DNA of 64,000 nt, from the NCBI RefSeq assembly GCF_001649575.2, contig NC_051444.1:22808306-22872305 (forward strand), written 5' to 3'. Under the pieces are notes generated by a model. That model was not told where the DNA came from. It did not search any database and was given only the letters and a program-made list of their open reading frames with translations. This DNA is from Kryptolebias marmoratus (lineage: Eukaryota > Chordata > Actinopteri > Cyprinodontiformes > Rivulidae). The translations under genes were made by a program, and so were the position numbers. How positions within the stretch are numbered: the first letter of the stretch is position 1; every line of letters begins with the position of its first letter. Positions 38,501-51,800 of this stretch are shown here, piece by piece.

Positions 38501-39806
38501 ATGTCTGTGTGTGTGTGTGCGGAGTAGAGTCATCACCTCATGTTTGCTATGATTAGAGATGGTCTCTTTAATTCCACTTCACCACATGTTGGGATTCATT
38601 TGCATTCTTTGTCAGGAGTTAATGGAGTTTTGCGCGGCTCGCTCTGAAAGTCTTTGAAGACACCAGACCTGATGTGATGTGTGTATACAGCCGCTAGCGC
38701 TATTGTTTCTGATTGATTTGTTGTCTTTTTTTTGCTTTGCTCTGTTGTTGTTTTTGTTTCTCTTCATTTTGTCAGATTTCTCATATTTGAATGAATTCTC
38801 TGGATGAAACACCATATCATTCTTCTTTTTTTTTTTTTTTTTTTACATTTGTTTCAGAAACTTCATTCCACATCATTGCATCTATCAAGGACTAGAAAGG
38901 CTTTCTTTGTGTTAATGTTCCTCTTTCCAGTACACGGAAGGGAAAGGTTTTCTTTCAGCGTTTGCTTTAGTTTTTCCAAATCTTACAGCTTTTTTTAAAA
39001 AATGTGGTCAACATTTCATTTCACTTAACTAGGCACATCTTTTTCAGTTTGTAATACTTTAAGAAATTTTGTAAATACGCTATAAATTGACCCTTTCATC
39101 TCAGTAATAAGTGAGCTTTACTGTTTGATTACATTTTATTGTCACTTATTGTCGTTGAGTGAGGGTCCCACCTCATTTCATCGCTAAATGTTGCAACATC
39201 CTTGTGGTTAAAGATGAATAATTGCTAGTTTGACCTGTAGTTGTTGCGTGATTTCAGACTTAAGCTTAAGGTGTTGATCACTTGTTATTGCCAATGACCT
39301 CCGTGATAATGGCCGCTGTAACCCATTATCAAAACATGACTTTTTTTAATTTTAAATTATTAGTGCTGAGATATTTCTAAACATCCACTTAGATTAAAAA
39401 TACGACATTTTTAAGAAGGGAAACAACCATCTGATTATTCTCTGTTAGTGTCAAAATAGAACAGAAATCCTTTGACGTCTGAAAATTGATTTTGTGACTT
39501 CTGTTTTCATGCTGAGCCTACTGTGATATTTTCAAGTAATGAGAAAAGCTTAAAAACTTTGAAGTCTCAACAGACACGATAAGCAGTAAGCTGATGTTCT
39601 ACACAGCTACATTCATCAACTTGTGACACACACAGAGAAATACAAAAAGGTAAATACATTATCAAACACAGTCCATGACTGACTTTGTTCCTCTTAGATC
39701 AAACTACAAATAAAAAGAATAAAACAAATTGATGAAATGTCTTGGCTGGAAAATATTTTAATCATCACATTAAACAATTGTTATTTTTGGATAAGCTTGC
39801 ATCCTA

Positions 39807-39851
<45 letters not shown>

Positions 39852-42800
39852 CCTCCTTTTTGATATGCGGTCACCGGTAGAAATAGAAAAGTCCTCAATT
39901 ATGTTTTAAATAAGTTCGCCTCCCATCATCCACTTTAAACCCCTGAAGCAGCACAGAATTTCGTTTTAGTAATTATTTCTGAACAAATTAGTTTTCCATA
40001 CTTGCCTTTAATCAGGCAAAACTGGATATAGAGGCAGTTTAGGAGTCTCTTGGTATTTACAGACTGTGAAAACCTGTATTTAATTGAGTGAATCAATAAG
40101 TGCTCTAATGCACTGTCAAAAGACCCGGAGAAATGAGCAGCCCATTTAGCTGAGCCCAGCTTTTAGGGCTTGTATCACTTATTCTGTTCTGTGTGATGAA
40201 TTTATACATTTAGTTTTTTTTTTTAGAAATTAAAATGGTTGTCTTGGCAAATTCAACCCGGGGGGCGGGGGGGGGGGGGGGGGGGGNNNNNNNNNNNNNN
40301 NGGGGGGGTGAAATGGAGAAACTGAATGCTTTGTGCCGTTCTGCTGTGTAGTGTCATGCATTATACGAGACCAAGTGGAGATTTTTCAAACCAGAAGTTC
40401 CTGGTCTAGTTTATTTTTAAGAGCTCAATGCTATCATGTGTTTTTAGTGTAATTAAATTGAAGAAATGTGTTTTTATTGTATTTTGTTTTCAAAAACGAG
40501 CTATTCGGAGACTCGCTCTCATCTCTCCTTTACCCCTTTCCCCAAAGCAAGTGGCAGCCTTTTGTCACCGTGTTGTGGTCAGTTTAAAAGCCCTGCTCCA
40601 CCTGTGAGGCAGGCCAACCGGGAGGTGCTCATTACAGAGCTCCTTCCAGTGCGGCTGTGCAGCGATTCTCCGTCCCGGCACATCGTCAAAAAACCTGGAG
40701 GGCAGGAGCAAGGAAATGCTCAGAAAATTAGCATTAGTGGATCTTTTACCCCCATTCTCCACAAATGAGAGCAAGGCCATTAACATTTGTGTGTTTTCAT
40801 TATGTAAATGGTGTTAGTACGTACTCACAAATTGCCAACAGGAAAGCAATAATTTTCTCCTAGTGATCATAATGTGTCCAAGTGCATCGTCTTGATTATG
40901 ACACACTAATTACATATTGCCTCATCTCTTTTTCTCCGTCTTGCCCTACAGATTCAGAAAAACCAAGGATCTTTAATGGTAAGTTTTATTGCAGCAGAAT
41001 AGGAGGTAAGAAGCTAGAGGTCTCCCACTCTGGATATAGTCTGTCACTCTTGGTTGACTCTCTCATTTAAAAAAAAAAAAGACCCACAGACACCCAGATT
41101 GGCTCTTTTTGCAGCAAATTATTAGATTATGCCTAAACTGCTGGTATTACATTAGGCGCCATCATGGAGCAATAAAACCCTTCAGCAGCTGAATGTTGGC
41201 TTTGCCTGAGCTTGCTGCATTTGATTAATCTTGGTACTTTTTTTTATTACACAACTGATTTTCCCTATTGAAGGAATTCCATATAAGCTAACTCCCCCCC
41301 TTCTCTCTCTCCCCTCCCTCTCCTTCTGCGTCTCCTCCTCAGCCTCTCCAGTTACTGCAATGCATCGTTGATGAGGTGAGTCGTCGTCTTATGTGCTTTT
41401 GCATCTAAAGTCAGTGCTAATGGCCCGAAAAGCTTATATTTTGTTTCCTAATGAAGCAAACCACTCAGGCAGCTTTGTTCCCCATTCACTCAACCCTTCA
41501 CCCTATGCAACTGCCTCAGGCAATAGACGTATGCACATGCACATTACTGTAGAGGTTGGACCTGTCATGAATGACAGGCAGAGGAAGAAAAAAAGAATCA
41601 CACATCTGAAGCTTGTGTACCACAGAGCCAAAAGCATGTTTTACCAGGATTACTCCCCTTTATACCGCTTATTTTGTTTAAATACAAAACCGATAGTCTC
41701 TCAAGAAAAAGGATTTATTTAGTTTGCTTCTCAAAAGTCAGTAAATGAAGATAACTGATGACAAAGCAACAGCAGCACGCTACAGCTGTTTATCACCTAT
41801 TACAGTCAAATATTATCAGGCTTTATTGCCCTCTTTTTATTTCCATTACCATAATAATCTGAAATGTTTCCATACTTCCTTTTCAAAATACACAAGTTTC
41901 CTTATGACACACTTTATAATAAACCGGATTAATATGCAAAATAAATTCAATTTGATTTATTGTCATGTTGTTGTGCTTATAAATGCTGCATGCAAGCCCA
42001 CATTTTTACATTAGCATTAGAACCAGGAGTCAGATTTTCCTTTTTTTTTTTACACTGAGCTTTTTACTGACATTCACTAATAGCCAAAATGCCTCCACAA
42101 CAGCCAACCCAGTGCCCCCATCACCTAGCCATATTGCACATTAAACATACAGTGTCACTTGTCCTTAACTGACTATAGATTGGCCGTAATTAATAATTAA
42201 ATGCTTTTGGTTGTAATGGATTGACCTGGGCTGAACTGTTCATTAGTCAGCTAGACGTAGCGATCACTCAAACTATTTTTCCTGCGCCCTTTGCTGTCTC
42301 CCCTCGAGGCGAGAGAGCGCTCCGTGGTGTCCCTGGCGAGGCAGCAGAGCCTCGCTGTCCCGGCTAATTCCACGCTGCTTTCGAGGAAGAGACAAGAGGA
42401 TAAGCTCTGTCAGTGTGAGGAAAATGTAAAGGTTGAGGAATTAACTACCAGGTGGAAGTCCGTCGATAGTCAGTGCCCTTAATAAACCGCACAAGTCCGT
42501 CCCCGTTGGAGTATTAGGTGGAGCTGAACTTCGAGAAGTTAATTTTTGTTTTTCGGTTCAGAGAAATATCAACATGGATGGAGCGGCAGGTATCCTGTGG
42601 AGAAACCGAGTTGAACTGAAGGAATTTTGAAATGCTAAGACACAGCCGACTTAATAATCTGGCAGATGTGGGAATTTACATCTGATTCATTACTCTGTGG
42701 TGTGATCCAAATGATCTTTTTTGTTTGGGTTTGGCTTTCCTTCTGTGGTTTAGGATGTTTTAATATTGTCACACTTATCCACTGGGTGTCTAAAAGTTTA

Positions 42801-45800
42801 TTCAGTATCTTAAGGTCTCATTGGGCTGCGACTGTTGGAGACTAATTGGTGACTCAAACTTGACCCGATATTACAAGAAAATGTACATATTTTCAGTTGA
42901 AGTCTCTGTTTTCTGAGTTTTCCACTCAGTGACCAGCAAGCTGTCCAGCCATGTTTAGCGAATTAGCAAATTTTTAAAAAGCATGGCTTATTTTTGTGTT
43001 CAGCTTGTAAAATTCTATTCTATTCTTAGTTTATGATTTTATCTACTGGTGTACAGTTTTAAAATGAAGATAGGCAGATCTTGACCAGTTATTTAATAAT
43101 TATTATTATTGGTGTGGTTTTTAGACCCGGACATGTTTTTTTTCTATCCTATTCAGGCGTCAGAACACAATTCTTGCTTTCTTGTGATGGGTTGGAAAGG
43201 CCCCGCAACAAGATCGAGAAGGCTTTCGGATCAGTAATAAAGTTGTAGCTAGATTTGTGAGCACTACTGTGCAACTTCGCTCATCATAAGAACCAGTTCA
43301 GAGTTCTGTTCACACAGATTAAACCTGAATCATACATGTTTCAGATCCTGAGCTAAATTCACGCCCAACATGAACTATTTCAGGTTTATCTATCAACTTG
43401 TCATGAGATAAAGTTATCTAAAATAAAAGTTAAATGCCGGTAGATGATGCAAAGTGACTTCAAGTGTCTGTTTTTGTCTGCTTATTAGAGATAAAAACCC
43501 ACATAGTTAAACTTTATGATGGATGGAGAATGGTGATTATTCAGAACTATGTGTGTTTTGAATTTACATGAATTTGCTTCCCCTATTTTAGGATGTAATT
43601 TGATTTTAGTGTTTGCCACAGGATCCCTGCACACACTGTTGAGCCAGGGACTTAAATAAGAAGTTCTCTGCAGTTGTTCCCTGCCATCTGTCCGCTGTCT
43701 TCTCTCATTAATGTGCCTCTCTCCTCTATTTGTTGAATAGCAAGTGGTCTCACTAATAAAGAACTCCCACTTTATTTTCGAGCCTGTAATTACTGATCTA
43801 ATTTTGCCTAATAATTGCTTCATGGCAATGACATGTATATTTACTCGTACCCTTGTACCCTTGTAGTGTGCGTGCTGTCTTATAGTGGAGCAAATTGACA
43901 ACAAGAGGAATAATTTAAACAGACTAGTCACTTTCATCAGCCTGCTTGTCTTTTGTGCCGTCGCCTGCTGCCACATCAAAGCTGCAGCAGTGCTGCACTC
44001 AGCTGGAAACATGAATACATGCATAATGGGCGTTTGCATCTGCAAAAAGGCGCATCAAGGTGCATGCAGATGTGTGAGAAAAGTCTGCACGAGGACTTCT
44101 TATCAAATTCAATCTGCATGACAGATAAATTGTTTCATCAAGACGTTGAGCATACTTTAAGTCTAATTGTTCGGTGTGTGTGTGTGTTTGTGTGTGCACT
44201 TTGCAATACAGCGGCTGCAATTTGTTTGGTTTTGCCGCCTCCAAACCGAGTGTACACCAAGGCTTGTAGTGTGCAGAGCTCAAGGGCATTTGTTTGTGGG
44301 CGCAGGTTTGTGTATGTGCTATGATATATTGTTCATCCAAGCGGCGACACAACTGTGAAGTGCAGCGAGATTAGAAGAAACCCATTCCTTTGTTAATTTA
44401 AATGGGTTCATGCATCATGCCTTGCGAGAGCCTGCCGATCAGAGCATTAAGGAATGGCGAACACTGCCCAGAGGTGTTTTTAATAGCACAGCAGGGCTTC
44501 GGTTGTGAAGAGGTTTAATTCATGGCATTTGAATAAATGTCTGGTTGTGGGCACAGGCTTTATGATTTTTGAGCATATCTAAATGCTGTATTTTTGTGCA
44601 TAAACCTATAATTTCTTCAACAAATACTCGTTTTTAGGTTTCTCAGATTGTACCTTTTATCTGATGTTTTCAGCCTCGCCAAGCACACGTGCTGTCATTT
44701 TGAGATGCAGCATTTTTTAATTTTGTTTTGTCAAGGAAGATGGAAAATCATCCAGAAGTAAATGTCTTCTCAGTTTGTTTTCTATCACCGTCTTGTTGTT
44801 GTTTCTCTCAGATCTTACCGGTGGAGCTGTAAAGAAAGACGGTGCAGCCTAAATGTTTGGGAGCTTGTCTTGCCGGCGGTCAGAACCGGGGAACAAAGCA
44901 GAGTAAGAGAGTAGGAGAAGGGATGAAGTAATGAGGTGAAGCAATGATTAGAGGGTCAATCTGGCACAGATGTTTTACATGATACGGTTCATAGAGCCTG
45001 AACTGACTGCGGGTAGGGAGCCTAAAATACACACTCGAACCAAAACACCACCGTAGGACTCCTTTAGTGGACTTTATCTGTCATCTTTTGGCTTTGTGTG
45101 ATACAAAAACAGCTCCATCTTCCAGTAGGCCGTCATTTTATTACAATTCCTTTTATTTAAAGTAGTACCAATGCATAATTTTAGTGCCTTTTTAAAAATA
45201 GATTTTTTTTAATCTGCCACTGGCATATTGGCCTATTTTCTTGTACAATTTTAATCAAGAATCAGTTTGTTGGTTTATTTTTTTTAATAAATAAATACAG
45301 CATATATTGAGGTACTATAATGGACTTACAGCTCGAAAGCCCTCACCGCCGTATTTGTTCTGCCCGTTTCTTTATGCGGTTTTATCTTTAGATTTCTTTT
45401 TGTGGATTGGTAGGATCTACAGCAGGGGTGTCAAACCCAGTGACACAAAGTGGCCAAAATTAAAAATTAGGTCCTAGCCAAGGGCCAATCACGATCAATA
45501 TTTATTAAAAATTACATCAATTTACCTTTGTTTTAGATGCATTATGTCAAATCATTCATATAGAAATATCCTTTACCTTTTCCCAGTTACAGATTATACA
45601 GAGTTTAGAGCAAACATACTTTAATGAACACAGAAAAATAGATCAAACTTCAGAAAGCACATCATTAGCAGTCATTTTTAACGCCTCACTCAGCTTTTAA
45701 ATGAATTTTTGAACATTAAAACAGATTTTTCAACAAAAACCTGATCATACAGAAATTAAAACTATATATTGTTGGCTTCTAAGTCACTGTCAAGAGAAAA

Positions 45801-48800
45801 CTTCACTTATTAGGCTCATTTTTTTAAAGCTAAATAAGAATCAGAGACTCGATCTGTCCCAGACTGGAGGACCAGACCTAATGACATCTAAACGTTATCT
45901 TGGGGGCCGGATGAAATCTTACAGAGGGCCGGATCTGGCCCGCGGGCCTTGAGTTTGACATGTGTGATCTAAGGCCTTATGACTTTTCCTTTTTTCTCGG
46001 CTGCGTTATTCTGTAAGTAAAGTAGGCCTGTCTCACATTAGCCTGACTCCCCAACTGTTCACAGGTCTGGGAGACTCTCGTATATCTTTATGTTGACAAG
46101 AAAACATTTAAATAATTCTGTCCCAAAATATCAAGTTTTTAGGATAAACCCTGAGATTAGCATAGCCTTAATCAACACAGCAGTGTCAGTAAGGCAAAGG
46201 TCCAAAATAAAATGCCTCAAAATTCTGCTTTAGCCAGTCTGCTGTCTATTATGTCATGCTTTGATTAAAATGGTAAAAAACTGGGTCATCGCACAAAGCC
46301 TCACTCCCGTGATCTGTTTCAGATTTTTGATGTAGCTCGGTTGTCAGAGGTCGCCCAGGTTCACATTCTGAGGCAGCAGGGGAACTGCATGAATCCAGTT
46401 ATGAGACGGTCCCATCTATCCCGGGTTTGAGCTGTGATTATTGTGGCGCAGCAGCACGGCAGACCCCACAGCATAGTTCACAAACTTACTGAAACATCGC
46501 TCAAGTCCCGGAGTGACACACTATAACAGTCAATAATAATAAAGAAAAATGCATTGGGATGCGGTAACAATAAATTATAATGCACATTTAATTTGCCATA
46601 CAAACTGCTATTGTTTTATTTCTGTGTATTTTTGATAGCTTCTTTATTTTCTCATTAAAAGAATAAATAAACTGTGGATGCATTTCAGGTAAAAGTCAGA
46701 GTTTGTGACTGGTGTTTATTATGTTCAGTACTTGTCAACTTTACTCTACATTTCAATATTATAATCATTTTATGCGATATTTATTCAGTTTAAAAAATAA
46801 AATTAGTATTTACGACAGTGTGACATATGCATTCATTGCAGTAAAGATAAAATTTGTTTTTATCATATAAGCAATTAAATAAATATAGATCTGGTGAATA
46901 AAATGATTTTGTTATTTAGATTTTATTTTGAACTAATGATTTTACGACACCTTTTTTTGAATTTTCTTTTACTCTTTTCACAGTAAGGGTAAAAACAAGG
47001 ACACTGCTGAAGTTTTCACAATAAAAGAATATTGCTACTGACGGATGAAAAATGTCACCTTAATATTTGACTAAAAAGACTGTTTTGATGTTAATTTTCT
47101 CTCATATTCAGGGTGCAACATCTCTTTACTTCAGTCGCACAATAAACACATTACGGCTACTGTTTTTGTCACACCGTTTAACCTTTTTGAAGTTCAGTTT
47201 TTAGATATAAATCGTGTTCAGTCTTATTATAACGCTTCGGGTGTTGCAGCCAGGTATTCCCCTGAATGTAAAATATGGTTTGCCTCTCTTCACAGGACCC
47301 TCCTGTGCTTCCTGTTGGCCAGTTCAGCGAGAAGTTTGTTCACTTCATCACTCAGTGGTGAGTCAAAACCTGTTTGTTGTCGGAAAAGACCAATGAGGTT
47401 TGAGATTTTTGTTTGCGTGTCTTTTACACCAATAAAACAAATATTTCTGGCTCCACTTAGCAATTAGACAGACCACAAGCTGCATTTATAGGAGCTAAAT
47501 TATCTTGAATGGCTCAAAGGTATATTTGTGCACAATAGGGATAAAGTGTGTGTTAATGCATTGTGGTTGAATTAGCTTTTAGCTCTGATGCTTATAGTTT
47601 CTAGTCTTGAATAGGAAGCCGTTTTATGTTACCTTGCCTGGTTTCTCTAATGCATTAGGTCAAGAACAACGTTTACTCTGTTTGCCCCTGATTCATTAGC
47701 CACTTGTAACCTTTAGAGTTGGGCAAACATTTACATGCAATCCCAAACCACATGCATGTACAGTGTGTGTGTGTGTGTGTTCAGCACTCAGCAGCAGGCC
47801 GTGCCAGCTGTTGTTTGTCCCCCATGGCTGCTGTATTTACTCAAACAGGACACTTCTCTCACAGGACGCACTGAGCGCAGGTGCTCCGTCCTGCTTCGGC
47901 GCGGGGTTTGGTACGTCGCTGTCGGACTATTCTTAGAAGTTCACGGCCCCCTTTCATTGTGATGCATGAACCCGTTTCGCAACGAGCCGCACGCAGGCCC
48001 CAGTGCAGGTCGCGCCAACGGACCGCGTACGCAGGCACAAAATGGAGGACGCGCGCCTAAATTTTCTAATTATCCGAAAATAAATTAACTGCCTCGTATG
48101 GGTATTCAGTCTGTTTTGCCGTTTCTGTGGCGTGAAGGATTTTGCGTCAAGTTTCCTTTATAGTGTATTAATTCATAAATGAAAAGTACGCACAAAAACA
48201 AAAACACCTCTTGTGCTCTTAGAAAAACGGCGAATAATAGTTGAATAAAATCTGCTTGTGCTTCTCTTCTTTTTTTTTTTGCAGTATGCGGAAGAACCCC
48301 AAGGAGAGACCGGCACCTAATAACCTCATGGTAAGTTAAACTGAGCTTTCCATTAAAGCGTTTTCTAAGGACCACAAAAAAATATATATTTGTAATAAAT
48401 GTGTACAGATGGTGTTCACATTCATGCATAGCAATAGGACTTTTCAATTAAACATAATTGTATTATTTCTGTAGCTTTTGGAACATGCAGTTGTATTTCC
48501 CACAGTGATTGAGGTGTTTTGGGTCAAGGACTCTCCAAGTCCACGTTTCTGTGTGGAAACAACAGTAATGAACTTTTTGCTTGCAATAAAAGATGTCACG
48601 GAGGTCGGCGGGAAAACCTTGAGGCAGGATTGAGACCCTCTTCAGGAGAATATTCATTCAATTCACCGTTCAGGAGCTGACTTGAATGAGCCGCGCCGAG
48701 GCGTGCAAGAGTCGGATCATTCGGGTTTACAAAATGAAGTTTCATAACCTTGTACAATGTTGACAGATTGGAAGCGGGATGTCTTCACAAGTCGAAGTTG

Positions 48801-51800
48801 GCATAATGATTTTTGTGTGCCAGACATAGGCTAGTTACAGAAAGATTAATAGGCTTATCATTTTAGCGTCTTTCTAATTAAGGGCGCTTTAATGCAGAAG
48901 CATTGAGGCGCCCCTTTGATTATTCTGTTAATGCCCCACAACTTTGAAAAAGAGAAACTTTTACATAATATAAACAGTAAAATATCTTGCTTGGTCGGGA
49001 AATGTTTGATACGCCTTTTGGTAGTGCTTCATTGTCCTACGTGGACAAAATTAGTAAAAGAAAATATGAAAAGAATCCAAATAGAAAACAGTAGGACTTT
49101 GGGGACAGAGATGAGGTTTTGGAGCTCTACAGATGAAGCAGTCTTCACAGTAGAAACCAAAATTTAATTTTAAATGAGTCACAGAAAGTTGGGCTCAGAC
49201 CTTTGAACTGTCTAACATTTTCAAATCTTTTGCAAACAAACTCAAACATAGGTACTTTTGTGTCCTTTCTCTCAATATGTCTGTCCATGATGTAGGAGTT
49301 GCCGTTTTCTCACAAATCTCAGAGAGTGCAGAGGGAGCACACTCGGGCTTCCACAAATATATTTTAGCCTTACATTTTTCTCGTCAAAACTGGAATGAGG
49401 GTTATTTTTTTAGTCCATTTCTGTCTCTTAAGCTTGCAGTCAGGGAGTGACAGACATGGGTTGCCACGATGAGCCACCAGCAGCAGCTTTAACATTGAAA
49501 CCTTGAACAGTTTATACATCAATTCTAGGCATTTCGCTGTGATTGGACCAAAGTTGATGCTGGGATTTTGTGTCGTCGCTACATCGGCACCCTTCAGAAT
49601 TTCTTGTTCTTAAAATCTTGACATTTCCTGGAACGTTCAGATGTGGATTAAAGATAAGATTGTTGTTGTTTCTTTGTTTATGTTTCAGTTTATGTCTATC
49701 ACTGTATTAGTTTGTCAGTTTATATCAAAACTTAATCCATTTTTGTTTTGAAATCCTGTTCCCAGAACATTAAATACTTCTTGTTACGGAGTAGCTTCAC
49801 TGTTCTCACTAAGCTGTTTAATTTCTGATCACTGATTATTCAGTATCTTATGCTGATAAATGGTTTTGAACTGTTTTTTTTCTGCTATTCATATTGGGTT
49901 GAGACTGAGGCAGCGAACTTAAAACAGCTGAACAATATTCAAACACCACAGCTGAAGATTATAGTGAGACGGTTTCATACATAAGGAGTGACTTCACCAC
50001 ATTTCAGCTCTTTCTGTCTCGTCTGACCGTTATATAAGACGGGCCACAAGCCTCCGGTGTGAAATTGACAGTTTTCTCACTTCTAGCATTAACACACAAG
50101 GCCAGACGTTTACACAAACTGGCTTTTAAGAGGCGCAGCACCGTCAGGATGCAGTGTTAGGGCCGGTGACAGCAGCGTTCAGGTCCGCAGAGACATGAGG
50201 GGTGAAGGCTGGTCTTGTGGGGACAGAGTGCTGAAGGGTGTAAATGCAGAGCTGCTAACAGATTGCGTGTTCTCAGTCTTAACACTGGGAAGGAGGAGTG
50301 AAGGAGACTGCTGGGGGAACAGGCTGAAGTTTATTTTATTATTTGCTCTTCTAAACATTTATCTTCATTCAAACAAGACTTGTTTTTATTTGCATGCCCC
50401 TTCTGACTTTGGCTTTTTCCTCTCTATGATTGAGCGTGTTTCCGATGTTGTCTGTGCTTTTCTCTGCATCCTTTTTGTCTCTTATTCAGTCAAAATGTCC
50501 CTCCTCACACATCTTTTTGGGTGCCTTTTACGTTTATATTATTGGAACTGTCGAGGTGTGACTCTCCACACAATTTGATTGCCATTTACCTGCTAACAGT
50601 GTAATCCATTTAAACATGTGGCCTAATTGATTACATCCTCAAATTAGTTTTTAACAATGAATACCTACTTTTTCATTAGTAAGGACAATTAGGTGGATAT
50701 TAAGTGTACCGTCGACATAAATATTAGGATTTAAGGCTTCCCAGCAGCACGTTGTCCAAAGCACCTCACAGGTTTTCCTTCCTTCTGCTGCCCTGTTTTC
50801 CCAAAAGCATCTCCTACAAACCCAAACCTCATGGTATAACAGAAAATGTTATTCAGCAGACATCGTGTCTTTCTGGTCCAGTTCTGATGCTAATGTGTTC
50901 GTTGTGGGTTGGTTCAAAAACTGGTCTGCAATCTTACACAACAAACTGTGCTATGCTGTCTGTTCTGTCAGGTTTTCGTAGGGACTAACAATATTTTTTT
51001 TAATCAAATCATGCAACAGTAGTTGTTGTTTTTTTGTTTTTAAGTGAGACAGTTCTTCACATGTAATACCCATCCCAGCTTCACCCACGTCAGAGCTGAT
51101 CAGATCCTTACCGTGTTCATTTTCTATGCGCTCAGCACATCATAATCCAAGCCATCTTATCGCTCCACTCATTGCCAGGTGTCATTGTAACGCTGCATCC
51201 TTGCAAGGCGATGATGTTGTGGTTCTGACATCGGTGCCTCTTAGCTCTGGGTTTGGTTGGCCAATGCTTTGGTCTCGATTTGGACTCAAGTCTTTGCATT
51301 CAGCAGTTTCTTCGTTGCCTGCCTTTTTTTTTGTAAATAATTTGTTGACAACTTCATTGTGATCTCTTCAGCGTTGTCTTTTCTCGGGGCAGCAAGGTGT
51401 TTGTTGCTGTGCTGAAGATGAACTCGTTTCAGCTCAGAACTCGTATTTGTTGCCACCACTTCTGATGATTCAACTGAGGGGCTTTAAAACCCTTGTTAAA
51501 CAGTAGCTGTAGCATTTCCCACACACGGCGGCTACTTGTGCCGGTCGTTTTGAACTTGTCTTTATAATTTACAGTTCCGGTGAGATCTCGATAATGACTT
51601 TTGCGTCAGGTCATAGGTCGTCTCTGTAAAGAGACCACAAGCTGGCACTCCATGGATGTCAAGCTCTCATATATAGTATATGAAGTGCTACAAAACAGCT
51701 AACTAGTTGGGTTTTTCACCATTAACCAGCTTATCTGTGACAGCTGATCTTTGTTGCTTACAAAGTGTGGGTCAGCTCATCAGGGCTGTAAAATATAGAG

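Larger units (their letters stand above)
34403..40951 (+). other. map2k5: map2k5 intron 17
   Basis: 6549 bp. Holds (TA) tracts (35539-35566; 39811-39846), family X copy 3, a LINE 3' end with a nested hAT element, and a poly-G/N gap at 40259-40308. 34730-34830 and 40770-40930 are TAAT-rich and non-repetitive. 37540-39780 shows nothing else I can name beyond short GT, A and T tracts. Confidence 0.6.
41376..47295 (+). other. map2k5: map2k5 intron 19
   Basis: 5920 bp. Candidate conserved blocks at 43700-43860 and 44370-44560, and a hAT-type element at 45421-45966. 46350-46440 contains 'gagacggtcccatct', also present inside the 36841 hAT element (near 37180), so a second decayed copy may lie there. 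The remainder is unremarkable. Confidence 0.6.

Noticed and set aside
43485..44045. Longest open stretch in the window, 186 codons on the minus strand
   Set aside because: No recognisable domain, low-complexity composition and no splice or promoter context; it overlaps a TAAT-rich non-coding block in intron 19.
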